Positions 1 to 3,175 of a stretch of DNA of 5,293 nucleotides are shown one piece after another. Numbering within the stretch: the stretch's first letter is position 1; every line of letters starts with the position of its first letter. Under the pieces are notes generated by a model. That model made no database searches, had not been told where the DNA came from, and saw only the letters and a program-made list of their open reading frames with translations. This DNA comes from an uncultured Collinsella sp. (GTDB taxonomy: Bacteria; Actinomycetota; Coriobacteriia; Coriobacteriales; Coriobacteriaceae). The translations under genes were made by a program, and so were the position numbers. Location of the stretch: positions 1 to 5,293 of the forward strand of contig CABUCQ010000134.1 in assembly GCA_902490095.1 (NCBI GenBank), written 5' to 3'.

Positions 1-113
1 CGTCCTAGTGTTCGCTTCTAATAAAAGAAGGCCAAGATTCGGGACGCAGTTCAAATGAGTACCCTAACTGGGTAAGCATAAATGAGCGGGTCGTGCTGTA
101 TAAATTGCTTGTG

Positions 114-170
114 TGCGCGTTTATGCGCGTTAGATTGCGTTTAATTACGCACCTATGCGTATATATGCAC
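114..170. promoter_or_regulatory. Phased TGCG motif cluster upstream of the operon
   Basis: TGCG-type steps recur about once per helical turn: TGCGCGTTTA at 114, TGCGCGTTAG at 124, TGCGTTTAA at 136, the inverted ACGCA at 147-151, TGCGT at 156 and TGCAC at 166. The copies at 136-140 and 147-151 form a TGCGT-6 nt-ACGCA inverted repeat. The roughly 10-11 bp phasing would place the motifs on one face of the helix, as expected for cooperative binding of a regulator. The binding protein is unknown. Confidence 0.35.
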
Positions 171-202
171 CGTTTACGGGGCAATAATGACCGTTTAACG
201 GT
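169..202. promoter_or_regulatory. Pair of ACCGTTTA palindromic sites, candidate operators
   Basis: ACCGTTTA occurs at 169-176 and again at 190-197, exactly 21 bp apart, or two helical turns. The second copy is part of a perfect 6-1-6 palindrome, ACCGTTTAACGGT (190-202). The first copy contains the perfect 4-2-4 palindrome CCGTTTACGG (170-179). An AATAAT hexamer (183-188) lies between them, so a protein bound to both sites would cover a possible -10 element. The co-encoded DeoR-family protein is a reasonable candidate, but the assignment is inferred. Confidence 0.4.
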
Positions 203-207
203 GAGAT

Positions 208-242
208 ACGCAAAAACGCGCACAGACGCGCGTGTTTGTGCG
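208..242. promoter_or_regulatory. Nested ACGCGC dyads in the leader
   Basis: CGCACA (219-224) and TGTGCG (237-242) form an inverted repeat around the self-complementary ACGCGCGT (226-233). AAACGCGCA (214-222) is the exact reverse complement of TGCGCGTTT (114-122), so the leader has a long-range inverted pair about 100 nt apart. These could be operator half-sites in both orientations or, if transcribed, arms of a large leader hairpin. Function is unknown. Confidence 0.35.
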
Positions 243-281
243 AATATAGAGCTGTCAGAAATGCAAGACGTTCTATGACAC

Positions 282-286
282 AGGAG
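282..286 (+). promoter_or_regulatory. Ribosome binding site of the oxidoreductase gene
   Basis: AGGAG sits 7 nt before the ATG at 294. It fixes the start of the oxidoreductase and supports its unusual N-terminal extension, because no comparable site precedes a later in-frame ATG. Confidence 0.8.
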
Positions 287-293
287 ACACATA

Positions 294-1373
294 ATGGCAG
301 ATTCCAAGCAGGCTCCACTCGACGCCGCGGCAGCCGCCAAAGCAGCATTTGCTTCGGTCCAGGACAAGCCGTTCCCTAACGACATCTTTACGGCTCCCGA
401 GCTCCGTTGGGCTGTGATCGGTTGCGGCGTTATTGCCAACCAGATGGCCCAGTCTCTAGCTCTTGCCGGCCGCAAGCTTGCGGGCGTCGCAAACCGTACG
501 CTATCCAAGGCCCAGGCTTTTGCTGAGCAGTATGGCATCGAGAAGGTCTATGAAACGGTTGAGGACCTCTATGCCGATCCGGATATCGACGCCGTCTATA
601 TCACCACGCCGCACAACACGCATATCACCTATCTGCGTGCCGCGCTGGCCGCTGGCAAGCACGTGCTCTGCGAGAAGGCCATCACCCTCAACTCCGCCGA
701 GCTCGACGAGGCCCGTGCCATCGCCGACGAGCACAACGTGGTCCTTATGGATGCTACCACGGTGCTCCACATGCCGCTGTATCAGGAGCTGCGCCGTCGC
801 ATGGATGCGGGCGACTTTGGCCGTATGAACCTCGCCCAGCTCAACTTTGGCAGCTATAAGGAGTACGGCGACCTGACCAACCGCTTCTACAACCGTAGTC
901 TTGCCGGCGGCGCCATGCTCGACATTGGCGTGTATGCGCTCTCCGTCATGCGCCTGTTTATGGCCAGCCAGCCAGCCGAGGTCGTGTCTCTGGGCAATAC
1001 CTGCGAGACTGGCGTTGACGTCGCGGGTGGCATTGTCTGCCGTAATGCTGAGCAGCAGCTGGGCGTTGTGAGCCTTACGCTCCACTCCAAGCAGCCCAAG
1101 CGCTCGGTCATCAGCTTCGATAAGTGCTATATCGAGGTCAACGAGTATCCGCGTGCCGACCATGCGACCATCGTGTGGACTGCGGACGGTCACCGTGAGG
1201 AGGTCCACGCTGGCACCGAGGCATACGCTCTGTGCTACGAGATGGCCGACCTGGAGAAGGCGGTTGCCGGCGATGATTCGAAGCGCGAGCTTCTGGGCTA
1301 TGCTTCTGATGTTATGGAGCTGATGACCAAGCTCCGCGCCGACTGGGGAGTCGTGTACCCCGAGGAGGAGTAA
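294..1373 (+). CDS. Gfo/Idh/MocA-family NAD(P)-dependent oxidoreductase
   Basis: This 359-residue protein belongs to the cytosolic dehydrogenases that oxidise or reduce sugars, polyols and related compounds with a nicotinamide cofactor; the substrate cannot be named from sequence. The Rossmann fold begins at residues 38-50 with the dinucleotide-binding motif G43-C-G45-V-I-A48. The family signature CEKA at 126-129 supplies the presumed catalytic Lys128; Ala129 replaces the more usual Pro of EKP. The GGAMLDIGVYALS stretch (205-217) matches the conserved segment of the C-terminal alpha/beta domain, with Asp210 and Tyr214 in the usual active-site positions. About 37 residues, Ala-rich at first, precede the Rossmann strand, which is longer than typical; the strong ribosome binding site argues that this start is real. 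It is the first gene of an operon with the DeoR-type regulator 3 nt downstream, suggesting a sugar-responsive role. The family is certain; the reaction is not. Confidence 0.93.
   Translation: MADSKQAPLDAAAAAKAAFASVQDKPFPNDIFTAPELRWAVIGCGVIANQMAQSLALAGRKLAGVANRTLSKAQAFAEQYGIEKVYETVEDLYADPDIDAVYITTPHNTHITYLRAALAAGKHVLCEKAITLNSAELDEARAIADEHNVVLMDATTVLHMPLYQELRRRMDAGDFGRMNLAQLNFGSYKEYGDLTNRFYNRSLAGGAMLDIGVYALSVMRLFMASQPAEVVSLGNTCETGVDVAGGIVCRNAEQQLGVVSLTLHSKQPKRSVISFDKCYIEVNEYPRADHATIVWTADGHREEVHAGTEAYALCYEMADLEKAVAGDDSKRELLGYASDVMELMTKLRADWGVVYPEEE
1362..1370 (+). promoter_or_regulatory. Ribosome binding site of deoR-type gene, inside the upstream gene
   Basis: GAGGAGGAG encodes the last three Glu codons of the oxidoreductase and also serves as a strong Shine-Dalgarno sequence 6 nt before the ATG at 1377. 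The stop TAA at 1371-1373 lies between them, so the two genes are probably translationally coupled. Confidence 0.75.
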
Positions 1374-1376
1374 GCG

Positions 1377-2123
1377 ATGCTTGCGGAAGATAGGCTCAAC
1401 GCGATCGTGACGATGGTGCAGCAGGCCGGCTCGGTTACCGTGCCGGAGCTTGCTGAAGCCCTGGGCGTGACGGCGTCTACCATTCGGCGCGACCTGCAGG
1501 CGCTCGACCGTGCACACCGTATCGCCAAGGTGCACGGAGGCGCGACGAGTCTGGAGCGTGCGCACGTGACGCGCGACCTGACGATCAACGAGCGCAGTGA
1601 TCTCCATAACGATGACAAGGAGCGCATCTGCGCCCGTGCGGCGGCGCTTGTGGAGCCCGAGAGCTTTGTGTACATCGATTCAGGTTCGACGACGCTTAGG
1701 CTCATCGAGCATCTTCCGCGCCTTGAGGGCGTCACCTATGTGACCGATTCCGTGCTCCATGCCCAGCATCTCGCTCTGCGCGGCATGCGCACCGTGGTGC
1801 TGGGCGGCGAGCTCAAGCCCGAGACCGAGGCGCTCGTCGGTCCCGACGCCTTGGCAACCCTGGACCGCTATAACTTCAACTGCGGCTTTTGGGGTTCCAA
1901 TGGCATCGCCGCCGAGCAAGGTCTCACCACACCGGATATCGAGGAAGCGCAAGTCAAGCGTATCTCGATGCGCCATACCGCCAAACGCTTCGTAATCTCA
2001 GACGCCAGCAAATTCGGCATGGTGGCGCCCGTCAAGTTCGCGGACTTCCGCGACGCAACGATTATTACCGCGGGCGAGGTGCCAGCCAAGTACCAGTCGA
2101 TGGACAACGTCATCACGGTCTAG
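1377..2123 (+). CDS. DeoR/GlpR-family transcriptional regulator
   Basis: This 248-residue protein has the normal length and layout of DeoR-family repressors, which bind operator DNA and are released by a phosphorylated sugar. The N-terminal winged helix-turn-helix spans about residues 3-56, with SVTVPELAEALGVTASTIRR (19-38) and the family wing motif KVHGGA (51-56). The C-terminal sugar-phosphate sensing domain (about 75-248), of the ribose-5-phosphate isomerase-like fold, shows DSGSTT (101-106), SNGI (174-177), GLTTPDIEEAQVKR (182-195) and VISDASKFG (206-214), all typical effector-site segments. It overlaps nothing, follows the oxidoreductase by 3 nt, and is the last gene before a terminator. 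It probably regulates its own operon through sites in the 1-293 leader. No PTS or kinase gene is visible beside it, so the effector cannot be named. Confidence 0.94.
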   Translation: MLAEDRLNAIVTMVQQAGSVTVPELAEALGVTASTIRRDLQALDRAHRIAKVHGGATSLERAHVTRDLTINERSDLHNDDKERICARAAALVEPESFVYIDSGSTTLRLIEHLPRLEGVTYVTDSVLHAQHLALRGMRTVVLGGELKPETEALVGPDALATLDRYNFNCGFWGSNGIAAEQGLTTPDIEEAQVKRISMRHTAKRFVISDASKFGMVAPVKFADFRDATIITAGEVPAKYQSMDNVITV

Positions 2124-2162
2124 CGACAGGGCAAGGTCAAAACCATTTAGGTTCCTCAATAG

Positions 2163-2199
2163 AAAAGCGGCAACACCCTCGATGGGCGATGCCGCTTTT
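2163..2199 (+). terminator. Rho-independent terminator of the oxidoreductase-deoR operon
   Basis: AAAAGCGGCA (2163-2172) pairs perfectly with TGCCGCTTTT (2190-2199), giving a 10-bp stem. An inner CCC (2176-2178)/GGG (2184-2186) pair tightens the loop. The 3' arm ends in a T run continuing as GTTG, 40 nt after the deoR stop codon. The A-run/T-run symmetry means it could also work on the minus strand. A near copy of the 3' arm, TGCCGTTTTGT, follows at 2206-2216. Confidence 0.85.
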
Positions 2200-2214
2200 G
2201 TTGTCTGCCGTTTT

Positions 2215-2271
2215 GTCTAAATCTGTAACAACTAGACCGTTAAAAGTGGGCTAGGTGTTACAGATTGAGAT
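2215..2271. repeat. Palindromic repeat unit 1
   Basis: Arms are GTCTAAATCTGTAACA (2215-2230) and TGTTACAGATTGAGAT (2256-2271). Pairing is complete except for A2219 opposite G2267; G2215 opposite T2271 is a wobble in plus-strand RNA, and A2220 restores a Watson-Crick pair with T2266. CTAG at 2232-2235 and 2251-2254 lengthens the stem towards a loop that includes the AAAA run. Confidence 0.85.
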
Positions 2272-2295
2272 ACTTCCGAACCTTGCCGTCCCTTT

Positions 2296-2352
2296 GTCTC
2301 GATCTGTAACATCTGGGACCGATTTTGACGAGTTATTGTTACAGATTGAGAT
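2296..2352. repeat. Palindromic repeat unit 2
   Basis: Arms are GTCTCGATCTGTAACA (2296-2311) and TGTTACAGATTGAGAT (2337-2352). All 16 positions pair in plus-strand RNA, two of them as G.U wobbles (2296/2352 and 2301/2347). The 25-nt centre has GGGACCG and TTTT but, unlike units 1 and 3, no clear inner stem. Confidence 0.85.
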
Positions 2353-2375
2353 TTTCCCTTGAGGGGGATTCGAAT

Positions 2376-2432
2376 GTCTCGATCTGTAACGGATAGACCG
2401 GAAAATGGGTTCTAACTGTTACAGATCGAGAC
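2376..2432. repeat. Palindromic repeat unit 3
   Basis: Arms are GTCTCGATCTGTAACG (2376-2391) and TGTTACAGATCGAGAC (2417-2432). Fifteen pairs are Watson-Crick and the innermost, G2391/T2417, is a wobble in plus-strand RNA. TAGACC (2394-2399) and GGTTCTA (2408-2414) can form an inner stem with one bulge. This is the most regular unit of the three. Confidence 0.85.
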
Positions 2433-2480
2433 GTTTTGGGACCGCGGCTGAGCCATTGCGGCAAAGCCACCACAAAGGTG

Positions 2481-2498
2481 CCTGCCCTTTTTGGCAGG
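2481..2498 (-). terminator. Hairpin at the end of the minus-strand operon, probable terminator
   Basis: CCTGCC (2481-2486) and GGCAGG (2493-2498) form a 6-bp GC-rich stem with a 6-nt loop, beginning 2 nt past the stop codon of the pseudouridine synthase gene. On the minus strand the following sequence is only CACCTTTGT, a weak U-tract; on the plus strand it is TTTTAG, which is slightly better. It may therefore stop transcription from either side of this convergent junction. A smaller hairpin, CACC/GGTG (2468-2480), lies beside it. Confidence 0.45.
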
Positions 2499-2500
2499 TT

Positions 2501-3160
2501 TTAGGGCTCCCAGGGGCAGGGGGCTTCGATGTGGATGTGCTCACCGGTTACGGGATGCGTAAAGGACACGCTGTGGGCATGGAGCATCAGGCCGCAGGGG
2601 CGCGGCGTTCCGTACAGGTCGTCGCCAACCAGGGGATGGCGCTCGCTTGCCAGATGCACACGGATTTGGTGCTTGCGGCCGGTGAGCAGCTCGACATCGA
2701 TATACGAGCGCGTGGGCAGGCCACGACGGCTCTTAAGACGCTTGAGCACCTTCACGCGCGTCTGAGACGGCTTGCCGCTGGCGCCGACGCGCATCTTGCG
2801 GCTGTCGTGACGGTCGCGGGCGATGGGCTTGTCGATGAGCTTTTCGTTCCAGTCGATTTTGCCTTCGGCGAGCGCCAGATAGTGCTTTTCGAAAGCGTGG
2901 TCGATCACCATCTGGTCAAAGGCGGGCTGCGTCTGCTTGTCGAGCGAGAACAACACCACGCCGGTGGTGTCGCGGTCCAGGCGGTTGAGCGGCTGCATGT
3001 CGGTCGCGGCAAAGCCGTCGCCCATCGCCAGCAGCAGGTCGCTGGCGTAGTCGGTGAGCGTGCGCTCGCCGGTGCCGTCGCCGTGGACGATCATGCCGGC
3101 GGGCTTGTCGATGGCCATGAGCCAGGCGTCGCAGTAGAGGACTTGAGGTTCTTCGTTCAC
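2501..3160 (-). CDS. RluA-family RNA pseudouridine synthase (no S4 domain)
   Basis: This 219-residue protein converts specific uridines in rRNA or tRNA to pseudouridine. The catalytic motif is NRLDRDTTGVVLFSLD (59-74), with Asp62 as the nucleophile. Other family segments are IDKPAG (17-22), EKHYLAL (91-97), DKPIARD (110-116), LLTGRKHQIRVHLAS (158-172), GDDLYG (179-184) and LHAHSVSFTHP (193-203). There is no N-terminal S4 RNA-binding domain; in size and layout it is nearer to the compact RluA/TruC type than to RluC or RluD, but the target site cannot be read from sequence. Translation starts at a GTG (3160-3158), supported by GAAAGG 7 nt upstream; the first internal ATG would remove part of the conserved N-terminus. 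It lies 15 nt after the U32 gene, almost certainly in the same transcript. Confidence 0.93.
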   Translation of the reverse strand: MNEEPQVLYCDAWLMAIDKPAGMIVHGDGTGERTLTDYASDLLLAMGDGFAATDMQPLNRLDRDTTGVVLFSLDKQTQPAFDQMVIDHAFEKHYLALAEGKIDWNEKLIDKPIARDRHDSRKMRVGASGKPSQTRVKVLKRLKSRRGLPTRSYIDVELLTGRKHQIRVHLASERHPLVGDDLYGTPRPCGLMLHAHSVSFTHPVTGEHIHIEAPCPWEP

Positions 3161-3167
3161 GTGTAAG

Positions 3168-3173
3168 CCTTTC
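3168..3173 (-). promoter_or_regulatory. Ribosome binding site deciding the GTG start of the pseudouridine synthase
   Basis: On the minus strand GAAAGG lies between the U32 stop codon (3178-3176) and the GTG at 3160, with 7 nt between the GG and the start. It supports GTG initiation and tight coupling to the U32 gene. Confidence 0.7.
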
Positions 3174-3175
3174 GG

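Larger units (their letters stand above)
1..293 (+). promoter_or_regulatory. Non-coding leader and promoter region of the oxidoreductase-deoR operon
   Basis: No convincing gene lies here; the stretch is AT-richer than the flanking coding DNA and rich in short dyads. The best -10-like hexamers are TATAAA at 99-104 and AATAAT at 183-188, but neither has a good -35 box at 16-18 bp, so the transcription start cannot be fixed. A small dyad TACCC/GGGTA sits at 60-74. In frame 1 a possible tail of an upstream plus-strand gene could end at the TAA at 19-21, but too little is visible to claim it. The length (about 290 nt) and motif density suggest a regulated promoter, and a DeoR-type repressor encoded in the same operon is the obvious candidate to act here. 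That link is inferred. Confidence 0.55.
2215..2432. repeat. Array of six 16-nt motifs in alternating orientation (three palindromic units)
   Basis: The consensus GTCTCGATCTGTAACA and its reverse complement alternate at starts 2215, 2256, 2296, 2337, 2376 and 2417, so intervals are 41, 40, 41, 39 and 41 nt. Paired arms define three units of exactly 57 nt (16-nt arm, 25-nt centre, 16-nt arm) separated by unrelated 24- and 23-nt spacers. Each centre is different but carries GACCG (2235, 2317, 2396) followed 1-2 nt later by a run of four A or four T. The array fills most of the gap between two convergent operons. It is not a CRISPR array: the motif alternates in orientation, units are palindromic and there is no cas gene here. 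It has no transposase or terminal target duplication visible. It may be a REP-like intergenic element, an RNA hairpin series or a multi-site protein-binding array. Confidence 0.9.

Noticed and set aside
93..278. Possible 61-codon leader peptide (GTG start) ahead of the oxidoreductase
   Set aside because: There is no clear ribosome binding site, the frame runs through the dyad-rich leader, and the Arg-rich product has no run of regulatory codons.
5..538. Minus-strand open frame of 177 codons across the leader
   Set aside because: It overlaps the start of the oxidoreductase on the opposite strand, and its product is low in conserved features.
501..1607. Minus-strand open frame of 368 codons
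   Set aside because: It spans the complement of two real genes and the junction between them, with no recognisable domain.
2215..2432. CRISPR array
   Set aside because: The repeated motif alternates in orientation, the 57-nt units vary in their centres, there are only three units, and no cas gene is in the window.
2215..2432. Tandem terminators
   Set aside because: The hairpins are AT-mixed, lack a T run directly after the right arm, and have centres too long for typical terminator loops; unit-to-unit spacing is also too regular.
2405..3166. Plus-strand open frame of 253 codons
   Set aside because: It is antisense to the RluA-family gene and begins inside repeat unit 3; the Val/Ala/Gly/His-rich product is typical of a shadow frame.
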